DNA from: JBNKEI01 sp050288705
Lineage (GTDB): Bacteria > Myxococcota > Myxococcia > Myxococcales > UBA5297
DNA length: 64,000 bases
Direction: 5' to 3'
NCBI GenBank assembly: GCA_050288705.1
Contig: JBNKEI010000198.1
Coordinates: 1-64,000, forward strand
The notes under the pieces were generated by a model. That model saw only the letters and a program-made list of their open reading frames with translations. It searched no databases and was not told the DNA's origin. Made by a program: the position numbers and the translations under genes. Shown here one piece after another: positions 43,929-52,941 of this stretch. Numbering within the stretch: the stretch's first letter is position 1; each line of letters starts with the position of its first letter.

Positions 43929-44588
43929 CTAGTCTGCCTCTGGAAATAATTTCTCAATCCACCGATCCAAAGGCAACAATAACACCGTTATCAGAATAGG
44001 TAAGTGAAAAATGGCAAATATAATGGCCTCTTGAAATCGTGGATAGTGACCTAATACGACTTTTATATGATGAGCATACTCAATGGTTTCAGGAATTTTC
44101 ACCGGATTGATTACGTACCATAAGATGTCTAAAAATCCTGAAAATAAAATTATCGCGCCGCTCAATGATATTTTTATTGCATTACCCGCGCTTCCCCCTC
44201 CCATTCTATAAGCAAAGCACACTAGTAATATTATGCTCGGATAGAGAAGCAGATAAAGCAACGTATAGTACTCTCCTCCATCGATACTATTTTGAGCTGC
44301 CAGACCTGTAAAACCATAATAGCTTAACCTGGGAATCAGGTAACCACAGTAGAAGAAAAATGGTAGAACAAGGATGGATGGCAAATACTTTTTTTCAAAC
44401 AAATTTTTCGGGAAAAAACCTATACTAAGTGTTATGAAAAAATATACAAAAAGTTTTATAAAAAACTGCCCGATAGAGTCTATTTCTGACTTATGCGGAA
44501 ATGCCAACCACACAATTCCGAAACCTAGACAACTTAATAGACTGAATGCCACCCAAAAATATTTTCGAACCGATCTATTGGTCTTCAT
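43929..44588 (-). CDS. Polytopic membrane protein of the polysaccharide island
   Basis: The start MKTNRSVRKYF is preceded by GAAAGG at 6 nt; a 17-residue upstream extension is less likely. The 219-residue product has about six membrane helices with short loops, and a periplasmic-type stretch (PVKIPETIEYAHHIKVVLGHYPRFQE). I do not recognise a family. It opens the AT-rich minus-strand cluster with the flippase and glycosyltransferase, so a role in surface polysaccharide modification or polymer handling is possible. Confidence 0.65.
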   Translation of the reverse strand: MKTNRSVRKYFWVAFSLLSCLGFGIVWLAFPHKSEIDSIGQFFIKLFVYFFITLSIGFFPKNLFEKKYLPSILVLPFFFYCGYLIPRLSYYGFTGLAAQNSIDGGEYYTLLYLLLYPSIILLVCFAYRMGGGSAGNAIKISLSGAIILFSGFLDILWYVINPVKIPETIEYAHHIKVVLGHYPRFQEAIIFAIFHLPILITVLLLPLDRWIEKLFPEAD

Positions 44589-44860
44589 AAAATGCCTTTC
44601 GCTTATTTTTTTTAAATAGCCCTTGCACTTCAACACCATCTTAGCGTCGTACTAGTTAGGCAAGAGTCACACAAAGAAGTTAATATATAATTGCAAGATT
44701 CACTCTATCTTGTAATAATTGTAGCGTATTGCTTCATAAACAGCTTCGGTTGAGATTACTACAATTGCTTCAAAATTAGGCAAAATTTAAAATATTTTGT
44801 TAATATTTTTGGTGTTTCCTATCTGCGAAATCATGGCGTTATAGAGGCGAGGGATAAATT
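44589..44860. other. AT-rich intergenic region
   Basis: About 270 bp, strongly AT-rich, between the divergent membrane-protein gene and a GT2 gene. No gene, hairpin or repeat stands out. GAGGCGAGGG at 44844-44853 is the ribosome binding site of the gene that follows. Confidence 0.4.
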
Positions 44861-45676
44861 GTGCTTACTCCAAATGTTTCTGTTGTCTTGCCGTCATTTA
44901 ATGAGGCTGCTCGGCTACCACGATTCATTGAGGATCTTGTTGCCCACGGCCTAAAATCACCAAGGCCCACATTGGAATTTATTATTGTTGACGACGGAAG
45001 CAAGCCGAACGATCTTCAAGTGGTAAGACAGGCAGTAACATACTGGCAAAAGTGCTTTCATTGCTACAACTCTCCACATAGAATAAAACTTATCGTATTG
45101 GAAGGTAATAGAGGAAAAGGCGCGGCAATTCGCCGCGGCTGGAGTAATGCATGTTCTAGGTCTCAATGGCTTGGTTTCGTAGATGCTGATGGAGCTATTA
45201 GCGCCTGCGAGTTTTTTAGGTTGGTTAAAAAAACCGAGGGCGCGGATTTTGATGTACTTGCCGGGTCACGCGTAAAACTTGCTGGACGAAGCGTAGAGCG
45301 ACACCTTTTCCGTCAACTACAGGGACGAATGTTTGCTGGACTAGCAAAACTGGTCCTCAATGTGGGTTTTTACGATTCTCAATGCGGTTTTAAGCTTTTT
45401 CGAGCCTCAATGCTACGACCACTTCTCGCTGACCTAAAGGAGAATCGCTGGCTTATTGATCTCGAAATACTTGCCCTAATGAAAAAGAATGGGGCACGCC
45501 TTTTTGAGGAGCCTATCGATTGGATGGAATGCGAGAATTCAAAAATGCGCCTTGGTATAGATGCTGCCAAGATGTTTTCTGGCTTGCACAGGCTTCGCCG
45601 CCGGCATTACGTCTCTTCGCCCTCTCCCAGAGGGAAAGGGAATTCTCTCCGCACCACCGAGGAATCTAGCAAATGA
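44861..45676 (+). CDS. Dolichol-phosphate mannosyltransferase-like GT2 enzyme
   Basis: The GTG start follows GAGGCGAGGG. The 271-residue product is a GT2 enzyme of the DPM1/Alg5 type: VSVVLPSFNEAARLPRFIEDL, FIIVDDGSK, LEGNRGKGAAIRRGW, FVDADGAIS, and the DSQCGFKLFRASMLRPLLADL block. It probably charges polyprenyl phosphate with a hexose for transfer outside the cytoplasm. The last ~20 residues (SSPSPRGKGNSLRTTEESSK) read through a short hairpin repeat and overlap the convergent ttcA gene by 70 bp, so this tail is probably recent. No TM helices are present. Confidence 0.88.
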   Translation: MLTPNVSVVLPSFNEAARLPRFIEDLVAHGLKSPRPTLEFIIVDDGSKPNDLQVVRQAVTYWQKCFHCYNSPHRIKLIVLEGNRGKGAAIRRGWSNACSRSQWLGFVDADGAISACEFFRLVKKTEGADFDVLAGSRVKLAGRSVERHLFRQLQGRMFAGLAKLVLNVGFYDSQCGFKLFRASMLRPLLADLKENRWLIDLEILALMKKNGARLFEEPIDWMECENSKMRLGIDAAKMFSGLHRLRRRHYVSSPSPRGKGNSLRTTEESSK

Positions 45677-46389
45677 GAAGGAACCACGTGTTTTAATGCA
45701 TGCAGCAAATTACCAGGCACAGCAGGATTTTCTTGAGCCAATTGAGCAATTAAGTTTTTCATTTTTCGCCGCTGGGGGTTTTCTTTTTCGCAACACACGT
45801 CTTTCGACAATACTGGCAAATTGCTTTGTAGAGAATATTCACGCAAATTTTCTTCAAGACAATATACCAATGGCCGAATTACTTGGTTGCGTCCGTCGTC
45901 GGAAACAAACTTAGCGGGCATGCTTTTAAGCGAACCGGAAAAAAAGGCGGACAACAACAACGTTTCTATCAAATCTTCTCGATGATGCCCTAGCGCCAAT
46001 TTGTTGCATTGTAGGTCGACGGCAGCATTATAAAGAATTCCTCTCCTTAGCCGTGAGCATATTGAGCAATGAGATTTTTCTGGTTGGGCTAATTTACGTA
46101 CAATAGAAAAAATATCTTCTTTTATAATCCGATACTCTAGCTGGTGCTTCTGAAAATGCTTTTCTAAACGGTAGGCATAGACACCTTCATGACCAGCATC
46201 TAGGTGAACCGCCACCAAAGAAAACTCCACCGGAGCTCTTTCTTTCAGGCGTGACAACAAGTGCAATAGACTTAATGAGTCCTTTCCTCCGGAAACTGCC
46301 ACTAAAATGCGGTCAGATTTTTGGATAAGCTGAAAGTCTCCCACTGCCCTGCCCATAGCGCTCATTAGACGCTTCTCTAATCGACTCAT
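45607..46389 (-). CDS. ttcA: tRNA 2-thiocytidine synthetase TtcA
   Basis: TtcA thiolates C32 of certain tRNAs using an iron-sulfur cluster. Start chosen at MSRLEKRLM with AAGGAG five bases upstream. The ~260-residue product has the PP-loop VAVSGGKDSLSLLHLL, the CSICSRLRRGILY Cys pair, the GHHREDLIETLLLSAFF block and a third Cys in the VCCEKEN segment. The C-terminal ~15 residues are repeat-derived (see the hairpin at 45620). Its start overlaps the preceding acetyltransferase stop. Confidence 0.93.
   Translation of the reverse strand: MSRLEKRLMSAMGRAVGDFQLIQKSDRILVAVSGGKDSLSLLHLLSRLKERAPVEFSLVAVHLDAGHEGVYAYRLEKHFQKHQLEYRIIKEDIFSIVRKLAQPEKSHCSICSRLRRGILYNAAVDLQCNKLALGHHREDLIETLLLSAFFSGSLKSMPAKFVSDDGRNQVIRPLVYCLEENLREYSLQSNLPVLSKDVCCEKENPQRRKMKNLIAQLAQENPAVPGNLLHALKHVVPSHLLDSSVVRREFPFPLGEGEET
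45620..45634. repeat. Short REP-like hairpin in a convergent gene overlap
   Basis: CCCTCT-CCC-AGAGGG is a perfect 6-bp inverted repeat with a 3-nt loop. It codes for the SPSPRGKG-type tail of the GT2 gene and the FPFPLGEGEE-type tail of ttcA on the other strand. Such tails are typical where a dispersed CCCTCTCCC palindrome has landed in gene ends. Confidence 0.45.
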
Positions 46390-46949
46390 TGGCACTCCTT
46401 ACTTGGAGGTCCAATCTCCCGAGATACTAATGGGTATTCAAACAATCGAACTCCTTCTTCTTCTCCAACTTCCCAAAAACCGAGTGACAACCAAAATTCG
46501 GCAGCCTCGCTTTGGTTGGGAGCTACCCCTAAGCAAAGGTGTTCTATACCGGCTTGTTTGAGAAACACTAGTAACGAGAGGACTGCGTCTCGCCCCCACC
46601 CCCATCCTCTCCACTTTTGTCCCAATACCAAAAGAATTATAGTGGCTTCCTGGTATTGCGGAGTGTGGATAGCAAGTTCCAGCAAGCCTGCCTTTTGATT
46701 ATTCTTATCCTCCAAAACATAAAGGGCCCTATTGGCATCTGCCAAAGCCTCGGCTAACCGATCATTGGCAATATTACCAGCAGATTGTCGTGGTTGGGTA
46801 TGCGAAAAATAATCCGCAGCAGCCTTTATACACAATTCTATTGAAGGCAAAGAATTGTCAGTTGCTAATTCTGCCGAAAACGGCCCAAGCGCCATTTTAG
46901 GGGGAATAATAATTTTCTTTGGGTATGATCGCCTACTTTTTGCTTCCAT
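46386..46949 (-). CDS. GNAT-family N-acetyltransferase
   Basis: The 187-residue product has the GNAT core: a strand-helix start, KAGLLELAIHTPQYQEATIILLVLGQKWRGWGWGRDAVLSLL (acetyl-CoA binding R/Q-x-x-G-x-G/A region) and VAPNQSEAAEFWLSLGFWEVGEEEGVRLFEY. The wording matches RimJ/RimL-like small acetyltransferases of unknown substrate. Two in-frame starts three codons apart are equally possible. It sits between the phosphoglycerate-mutase-like gene and ttcA with short gaps. Confidence 0.85.
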   Translation of the reverse strand: MEAKSRRSYPKKIIIPPKMALGPFSAELATDNSLPSIELCIKAAADYFSHTQPRQSAGNIANDRLAEALADANRALYVLEDKNNQKAGLLELAIHTPQYQEATIILLVLGQKWRGWGWGRDAVLSLLVFLKQAGIEHLCLGVAPNQSEAAEFWLSLGFWEVGEEEGVRLFEYPLVSREIGPPSKECQ

Positions 46950-46965
46950 GTTCAACACACGAATC

Positions 46966-48159
46966 CTAATAGTCTTTCAAAAATCTTTTCCACAAAGTAT
47001 GACCGGGTTCAACTAGCAAGCGAGTAGCAAGCGCATCTTTTTCAGAAAATCCACGCTCTGATTTCGTAGCGGTAACCCCCGTTCCCGCATATGCAAACGG
47101 GGGTGGATCGGCATTATGACCTTTGCTATTCAGTAGTGTTGCGTGATCAGCAGCAACTAAAATACGATACTCCTTGTACTTTGAGAGCTGTTCTAATATT
47201 GGCCCTATTATTGCTTCATCAATACGCTCCAAAGATTTTACTTTTTCCTCAATCATACCTTGATGAGCTGATTCATCCGGCGCTTCGATATGCACTACTA
47301 CCAAATCATATTCTTCCAAAGCGCGTATGGCTGCTCTGCCTTTAGCCTGATAATCAGTGTCGATGTATCCGGTAGCTCCCGGGACGGGAATAAACTCCAT
47401 GCCCATTCCCAGAGCGATGCCGCGAATAATATCTACCGCAGTTATTACTGCGCCTTTTAATCCTAATGATTCTAAAGGCTCTAATGCTACCGGCACCCCC
47501 TGCCCCCAGAGCCAGATATGGGTAGCCCAGTTCTCTTTTAGATCGCGCCGTCGCCTATTAACTGGGTGATCTGCCAATAACCTTTCAGCCTCCTGCATAA
47601 GGGCACGAATTCGTTCCTGTTCCTCCCCATGCGGCAAATACCGATCAATTAGTTGACCGGAAATATCGTGCGGCGGGGTTGTTTGCAGCTTCATATGCGC
47701 AGCCTGCGCAAGAAATAACAGGTTACGATAAGAAACCCCGGCATGAAATACACATTGATGAGATGCCGATAAACCCTGTTGCATCGAAGTAATTAGAGCA
47801 TCGGCGTCCGCCTGGCTTATGTGCCCGGCAGTAAAATCTTTCATTCTTCCTTGGTCGATATGTACAAAATTACAACGAACAATGAGCTGGTCAGGAGTAG
47901 CATGCAGCCCGCGTGCTCTAGCTTCGATAGGGGCTCGTCCAGAATAGTAACAATGGGGATCATGGCCTAGCAAAGTAAGTGTTCCCACGTCAGTTCCAGC
48001 AACGTACCCCTTAGGAATGGTAACCACTCTGCCTAATACGCCGTGGCGAGCAATGGAATCCATATGAGGAATTTTGGCGACTTCTAGGGGCGTTTTATTC
48101 CCTAAAGATGCAACTGGCTGATCAGAAGCTCCGTCAGGGAGAATTACCACATATTTCAT
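46966..48159 (-). CDS. ApgM-family enzyme, probable homoserine kinase
   Basis: The 397-residue product belongs to the archaeal-type cofactor-independent phosphoglycerate mutase superfamily: MKYVVILPDGASDQP with metal-binding Asp, GTDVGTLTLLGHDP with the nucleophile Ser/Thr region, GRAPIEARARG, HIEAPDESAHQG and LVAADHATLLNSKGHNADPPPFAY. A branch of this family is proposed to phosphorylate homoserine in genomes without a GHMP-type ThrB. Here the gene abuts thrC with no gap, which strongly favours the homoserine kinase role over glycolysis. No classical thrB is in the window. Confidence 0.85.
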   Translation of the reverse strand: MKYVVILPDGASDQPVASLGNKTPLEVAKIPHMDSIARHGVLGRVVTIPKGYVAGTDVGTLTLLGHDPHCYYSGRAPIEARARGLHATPDQLIVRCNFVHIDQGRMKDFTAGHISQADADALITSMQQGLSASHQCVFHAGVSYRNLLFLAQAAHMKLQTTPPHDISGQLIDRYLPHGEEQERIRALMQEAERLLADHPVNRRRRDLKENWATHIWLWGQGVPVALEPLESLGLKGAVITAVDIIRGIALGMGMEFIPVPGATGYIDTDYQAKGRAAIRALEEYDLVVVHIEAPDESAHQGMIEEKVKSLERIDEAIIGPILEQLSKYKEYRILVAADHATLLNSKGHNADPPPFAYAGTGVTATKSERGFSEKDALATRLLVEPGHTLWKRFLKDY

Positions 48160-49581
48160 TTATGCAATCCTCGCGCAGGCATTTTTCTCCATAAAAGCCT
48201 TAACTCGATCAGTATCCGCGGGCAAAACAGCAAATTTCTGGGTCAACTGCTCGATTCCCAAAAAGTTTGTCGGGCAGGTAGGCCTACGTCCTAGAGCTTG
48301 CATTAGCGTTTCTTCAAACTTGATGGGCAATGCTGTTTCTAAGCAAATTAAAGGAATTCCAGGTTTTTGGTGATCTAATCCCACTTTTAGACCATCGGCA
48401 GTATGCGGATCGATTTCTTGCCGGTAATTTTCCCACACCTGGCGAATTGTCTTTAATCGGTCATCATGAGTACTCTTTCCCGAAACAAAACCATATTTAG
48501 ATATGTTATTAAAATAGGGAGTTTGCGAAAGGTCAAACGAACTCCCAGATTCAATTTTCGACCATAAGCTTCTTACTATGGAAGGTTCCCTTCCCACCAA
48601 ATCGAACACAAAACGCTCAAAATTGGATGCTTGGGATATGTCCATGGAAGGACTAGAAGTCACGTGAGTGTCTTCGGTTTTTCGTGGAGAATATATTCCG
48701 GTGGAAAAGAATTCATCCAACACATTGTTTTCATTAGTGGCAAGAATTAGCTGATCAATAGGCAGCCCCATACTTCGAGCAATATGTCCAGCGCAAATAT
48801 TTCCAAAATTACCGGAAGGAACCGCAAATGAAACCTTTTCTTCATGAGACCTAGTAACCGCAAAATACCCTTTAAAATAATAAACTACTTGCGCTAAAAG
48901 CCTTGCCCAATTAATTGAATTAACTGTACCAATGGAATGACGAGCCTTAAATTCAGCGTCGTTAGACACTGCCTTGACAATTTTTTGACAATCATCGAAA
49001 GACCCCTCAACGGCTATATTGAAAATATTTTGATCATGTAGACTATACATTTGGGCCCGCTGAAAGGGGCTCATCCGGCCATGAGGAGAAAGCATGAATA
49101 CTCGAATTCCCTTTTTCCCTCGCATGGCATATTCGGCGGCAGATCCGGTATCTCCGGAGGTGGCTCCCAGAATATTGAGCTGGTTGGCGTTGCGCCCAAG
49201 CACATATTCGAACAAATTGCCTAATAATTGCATGGCAATGTCTTTAAATGCCAGAGTGGGTCCGTAAGACAAGCCAAGAAGATGCAAATTTTCTTCTAGC
49301 TTTTTCACTGGGGTGATTTCCGAGCTACCAAAAATGTGGCTGGTATAGGTCCGTTCTACCAGAGTCCAAAGATTGTCTGGAGGAATGTCGGTAGCAAACT
49401 TGCAGATAACCTCCCAGGCTAGGCGAGGATAAGAAAGGTTTCGCCACCGGGCAAGTTCTTGGGCAGTGACCTGCGGATAGGTTTCCGGTAGGAATAGCCC
49501 TCCATCACTAGCAAGACCCTCCAGAAGGGTCTCAGAAAAAAGTTTTGGGGAACAGTTCCCTCGGGTACTTAGGTTTTGCAT
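48160..49581 (-). CDS. thrC: Threonine synthase
   Basis: ThrC converts O-phosphohomoserine to threonine with PLP. The 473-residue product has the class-II-like N-terminal NGCSPK-type start (TRGNCSPKLFSETLLEGLASDGGLFLP), the PLP-lysine block PTLAFKDIAMQLL, the phosphate-binding LGATSGDTGSAA and the AVPSGNFGNICAGHIA segment. The length and wording match the long gammaproteobacterial/yeast type. Its stop abuts the start of the proposed homoserine kinase gene, so the last two steps of threonine synthesis are made together. Confidence 0.95.
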   Translation of the reverse strand: MQNLSTRGNCSPKLFSETLLEGLASDGGLFLPETYPQVTAQELARWRNLSYPRLAWEVICKFATDIPPDNLWTLVERTYTSHIFGSSEITPVKKLEENLHLLGLSYGPTLAFKDIAMQLLGNLFEYVLGRNANQLNILGATSGDTGSAAEYAMRGKKGIRVFMLSPHGRMSPFQRAQMYSLHDQNIFNIAVEGSFDDCQKIVKAVSNDAEFKARHSIGTVNSINWARLLAQVVYYFKGYFAVTRSHEEKVSFAVPSGNFGNICAGHIARSMGLPIDQLILATNENNVLDEFFSTGIYSPRKTEDTHVTSSPSMDISQASNFERFVFDLVGREPSIVRSLWSKIESGSSFDLSQTPYFNNISKYGFVSGKSTHDDRLKTIRQVWENYRQEIDPHTADGLKVGLDHQKPGIPLICLETALPIKFEETLMQALGRRPTCPTNFLGIEQLTQKFAVLPADTDRVKAFMEKNACARIA

Positions 49582-49703
49582 GTTTTTATGCCTTTGGTGT
49601 CCAATCTCTAGGCGCCAGTTCTAGAGGAAACGTTCCCACCGCGCAAGACTTGGCTTTCGCCAAATCTGGTGGTCCCGTCCGAGGAACGCTTTTGGGACAA
49701 TCT

Positions 49704-50633
49704 TTAAATCAGGTTGGGTTCAGGCACCAATCCAGCGGGCTTATTCATGGCCAACAAATCTTGGCTACGCAGCCAGGCGCCAAAACTATGCCAGTTCACT
49801 TGAGGGAAATGCTTTGTGCTTTCTTCGTAGGTTGTCATTGGCAAGCTTTGTCCTTGTTTGGCAAGCCATTCCCACTCATTCCACCATTCTTGGTTAACTC
49901 CAGAGGTGTTTTCTGGCTTAGACACGTATTGAATTGGACTATTTAAGTAATCAGCAAGAATATGCACCATTTCCTTCATAGATAATTCATCGCCAATAAC
50001 TTCAATGCGTTTTCCCACATAACTGTCCGGCCTTTCTGCTAGCTGCACCAGTAAAGCTCCCAGGTCGTCGGCAGCTACCTGAGGTACAATTTGATTCGCG
50101 GAAGCTGGAAGTTTCAAGCATCCAGATTTTATTCCTTTTAAAGTCCATTCACTTAAAATATTTTCCATTAAGAATGCTGGCGCCAGAATTATATGATCTA
50201 TATTTGATTCCCGCAGAAAAATTTCCGTTGCCCTCTTCGATTCCCATGGTAACAAACTGGTAGAAAATGCAGCATAATAGGAAGAAAGGTAAAAAACGGT
50301 TTTTACAGAAGCATGTTGAGCAATGGCATTAAGAATAGCCCTTTCTTGGCGCACTTGTTCCTTGGGCGGGGTAGACGTTTCCCCCCCGCTGTCGGCAATA
50401 AAAACTGTTTCCACTCCCTGAAGAACATCGTAGAGCCATCTTGACTCTGCTGGCTCCGCAGAAAATTTTTGCTCAACCAACTCAGCGCCTAGTCGACTGA
50501 GCTGATGCCCCTCCGGAGAACTTGGGTTGCGTACTAGCGCCCGAACTTCGTAATCTCGGTGCAACAAATGGCCAATCGATTCTTTTCCGGGATGATTAGT
50601 CGCTCCAGTCACCAACACTGTCCGTTGCCCCAT
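49704..50633 (-). CDS. NmrA-like NAD(P)-binding protein
   Basis: Start chosen at MGQRTVLVTGATNHPG with GGAG eight bases upstream; an ATG six codons earlier is possible. The ~309-residue protein is a short-chain-dehydrogenase-like Rossmann protein of the atypical NmrA/HSCARG type: VLVTGATNHPGKESIGHLL, VRALVRNPSS, VETVFIADSGG, KTVFYLSSYYAAFS, and a YVGKRIEVIGDELSMKEMVHILADYL C-terminal region. The catalytic Tyr-Lys pair of true dehydrogenases is not evident, so it may sense NADPH or reduce a quinone. Confidence 0.82.
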   Translation of the reverse strand: MGQRTVLVTGATNHPGKESIGHLLHRDYEVRALVRNPSSPEGHQLSRLGAELVEQKFSAEPAESRWLYDVLQGVETVFIADSGGETSTPPKEQVRQERAILNAIAQHASVKTVFYLSSYYAAFSTSLLPWESKRATEIFLRESNIDHIILAPAFLMENILSEWTLKGIKSGCLKLPASANQIVPQVAADDLGALLVQLAERPDSYVGKRIEVIGDELSMKEMVHILADYLNSPIQYVSKPENTSGVNQEWWNEWEWLAKQGQSLPMTTYEESTKHFPQVNWHSFGAWLRSQDLLAMNKPAGLVPEPNLI

Positions 50634-50791
50634 AGGCGTCGCTCCAGTCATAATTCCGTCTTTTTCCCAAAGCTAGTTAGAAGAGACCACAAAGGCTACG
50701 GCGGAATCTATGCGAAGATACTTGCCAGATAATTACGGTTTGGTAGGTAGGATATACAGGAAAGGGACCATTTAATTTTTCCATTTTAGGA

Positions 50792-51772
50792 GTGAAAATG
50801 ACACTGGCTGTACGGGTGGGGATTGTTCTGGTTCTGTCCGCAGTTTCTTGCGCTCACGACAATGGTTTTCAATCGCGACTTGTTCGAGCTGAAGAAAATG
50901 CAGCCCAGGCGGAAAAATTATTAAGCGAGGGCAACCAGCAACTCCAAGAAGGCAACCTGGATAAGGCCGCTAGGCTGCTGGCTAATGCGCGCGCAAGGGT
51001 AGATGACCAGCAGATGATTTACTACCCAGATCGGGAGAATTTGGCTGATCGCTTAGGCCAGGCGGAGGACCTCTTAGAGAAGGCCTTTGATCTCCGTCGC
51101 CGGCAACAAATCGCAGCTCAAGCAACCATCCATCGCCAAAATGTTGAGAAGGCACAAAAGGAATTGCGAATTGCTGTTGACGCCCTGGGCATAAGAAAAA
51201 ACCTTTCTTCCAAGCTCGTAGACAATGCTTTCGATGCTGCAAAAGAGCTGGAAGAAGTCTTACTAAAAGGCCAAGAGCTAGAAAGCAATGCTGATTACAG
51301 CAAGTACGTTGCCAAGGTACGTCAACAGCACGCCAAGCAGATGCCAAAAATCGAGTTTGCTCGGTCGCTAGTTTTTTTCCTAGAGGGTCCGGCCAAGCTT
51401 CGCGATCAAGCCAAAGCAAAACTCGATGAATCTAAATTGGAAAAAATTGCCGACCAGCGCTCGGCAATTCTTACTGAAGCAAGAGACGCTTTTATCCAAT
51501 GTTCGGAGCAAACGAAAAAATTGCTTGCCCAGCACCCTACAACTAAGCGCCAGACTTTTTATCTTCAGAATAATCGAAAATCTTCCCCTCTCGCTCTGCT
51601 AACCGAATGCAGAAACCAAGCAAAATTGGTAGATAGAATTCTCACTCCTTCCTCAAAAGTGAAAAAAACGAAACCGATCAGAAAGAAAAAGGTTCGGAAA
51701 CTGCTCAGAAAGAAAAAGGCTCGGAAACTGCGACCCAGAAAAATAAAAAAACAAAAACCAGTGAATCGTTAG
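50792..51772 (+). CDS. Lipoprotein or secreted coiled-coil protein with basic tail
   Basis: TTTTAGGAG precedes the ATG. The 326-residue product has a short signal sequence ending in a lipobox-like SAVSC (Cys20). A helical region follows (about 28-290) with TPR-like and coiled-coil segments (EENAAQAEKLLSEGNQQLQEGNLDKAARLLANARA). The C-terminal 45 residues are almost pure Lys/Arg, encoded partly by a 27-bp tandem duplication. I do not recognise the family. The basic tail could bind nucleic acid or acidic polymers. Confidence 0.6.
   Translation: MKMTLAVRVGIVLVLSAVSCAHDNGFQSRLVRAEENAAQAEKLLSEGNQQLQEGNLDKAARLLANARARVDDQQMIYYPDRENLADRLGQAEDLLEKAFDLRRRQQIAAQATIHRQNVEKAQKELRIAVDALGIRKNLSSKLVDNAFDAAKELEEVLLKGQELESNADYSKYVAKVRQQHAKQMPKIEFARSLVFFLEGPAKLRDQAKAKLDESKLEKIADQRSAILTEARDAFIQCSEQTKKLLAQHPTTKRQTFYLQNNRKSSPLALLTECRNQAKLVDRILTPSSKVKKTKPIRKKKVRKLLRKKKARKLRPRKIKKQKPVNR
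51678..51731 (+). repeat. 27-bp tandem repeat encoding a Lys/Arg tail
   Basis: Two head-to-tail copies (51678-51704 and 51705-51731) differ by a single T/C. Each encodes a nine-residue Arg/Lys-rich unit, so the repeat lengthens the basic tail in frame and could vary in copy number. Confidence 0.7.
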
Positions 51773-51883
51773 CTGATTTTCTGCTAAACTACCAGGTGCT
51801 TTTAAATTCCTGACCAGAAACGTCCCCATTGCGCGATCGATTGCTTACAAGAAAGCAATTCTAGGGGAGTAGGAGAATTTTGC

Positions 51884-52927
51884 TTGCCAGTTTGTCCGAA
51901 ATGTGGCTTCCCGGCAGCCACGCCCCTCAATTGCCCGGCATGTCGCTCTATCTTTTCTAAGCCGCTGAGTCTTCCATCGGAATCTCCTGCGAAGCTTGCG
52001 CCTTCATCCGCCGTTACCCAGGAAATGCGCATCGATCGGCGTTCGCAACCACGAGAAACACCTTCGACTCCTGGTCTTTCCAGTAAATCAGCTACTAAGC
52101 CTACTGTGTCTTCCAGTACCCGCCGAGAACGCTCTTTTGATAACTGGCTACAGCCACCTGAATCGGCTTCCCCAGCAGAAACCGAAAAATCCTCACTCAA
52201 ACTGGCTTCCGAGACTATTACCCCATTGCCGGCGCCCGAGAAACCTAGCGTTTCCCCTATTTCTAATGACGAAGGGGGGCTTTTTTCTTGGGATGATGAA
52301 GCCCACACTCCTTCTCAGGTTAATCAGCAACTTGCAGTTAGTATGCAAACTAAACAGCCTACTAAACCGCCAGAACTAAAGCAGGAAGAAGACATTGCTT
52401 CGCTTTTTCCGCCTACGGAAAGCGCCAACTCCGATTCTTCACCCGATAACCAATCACTGGAAGAAGTTCATGCTCAATCAGCTTTTTTTGCTGCGCGGTT
52501 AGGCTCCTGGCTGATTGATGCATGTCTACTAGGTGTTTTTCTATTAGCAATTCTTTCTATTGCTCAGTGGATCGCCGGAAATATTCCTCCCTCTCAAGAA
52601 ACTGGAATAGATTGGGTTGTAGATCGTTTGGTTGCCTGGAAAGGGCTTTTCGTTCCCTCATTGGCCTTATTGGCGGTTTTCTTTTTTGTCTACAATACTT
52701 TGTTCCATGCATTGGGTGGACGCACCCTAGGGAAAAGGATATGGGGATTGATTTTGGTCGATTCATCCGGCAAATCACCTAACTTGGCAACTTGCGCCCT
52801 ACGAGCAATGCTTAGTTTGTTTTCGGCATTAATGTTCATGCTAGGGTTTGCTTGGATATTTTTTGACCGGCGTCGACAGTCTTTCCACGACAAAGTAACC
52901 GGCACTTTTGTGGTTAAGTTATTATAA
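51884..52927 (+). CDS. Zinc-ribbon and RDD-domain membrane protein
   Basis: The TTG start is supported by a strong GGGGAGTAGGAG site. The 347-residue product begins with a zinc ribbon (CPKC at residues 4-7 and CPAC about 10 residues later). A Ser/Pro-rich disordered linker (about 25-190) leads to a C-terminal RDD domain (about 205-345) with three to four membrane helices, ARLGSWLIDACLLGVFLL at its start, and GRTLGKRIWGLILVDSSGK. RDD proteins are small transporters or membrane adaptors of varied role. The layout is common in myxobacteria. rsmE follows 14 bp later. Confidence 0.8.
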   Translation: MPVCPKCGFPAATPLNCPACRSIFSKPLSLPSESPAKLAPSSAVTQEMRIDRRSQPRETPSTPGLSSKSATKPTVSSSTRRERSFDNWLQPPESASPAETEKSSLKLASETITPLPAPEKPSVSPISNDEGGLFSWDDEAHTPSQVNQQLAVSMQTKQPTKPPELKQEEDIASLFPPTESANSDSSPDNQSLEEVHAQSAFFAARLGSWLIDACLLGVFLLAILSIAQWIAGNIPPSQETGIDWVVDRLVAWKGLFVPSLALLAVFFFVYNTLFHALGGRTLGKRIWGLILVDSSGKSPNLATCALRAMLSLFSALMFMLGFAWIFFDRRRQSFHDKVTGTFVVKLL

Positions 52928-52941
52928 GTATCAGGTGTTTT

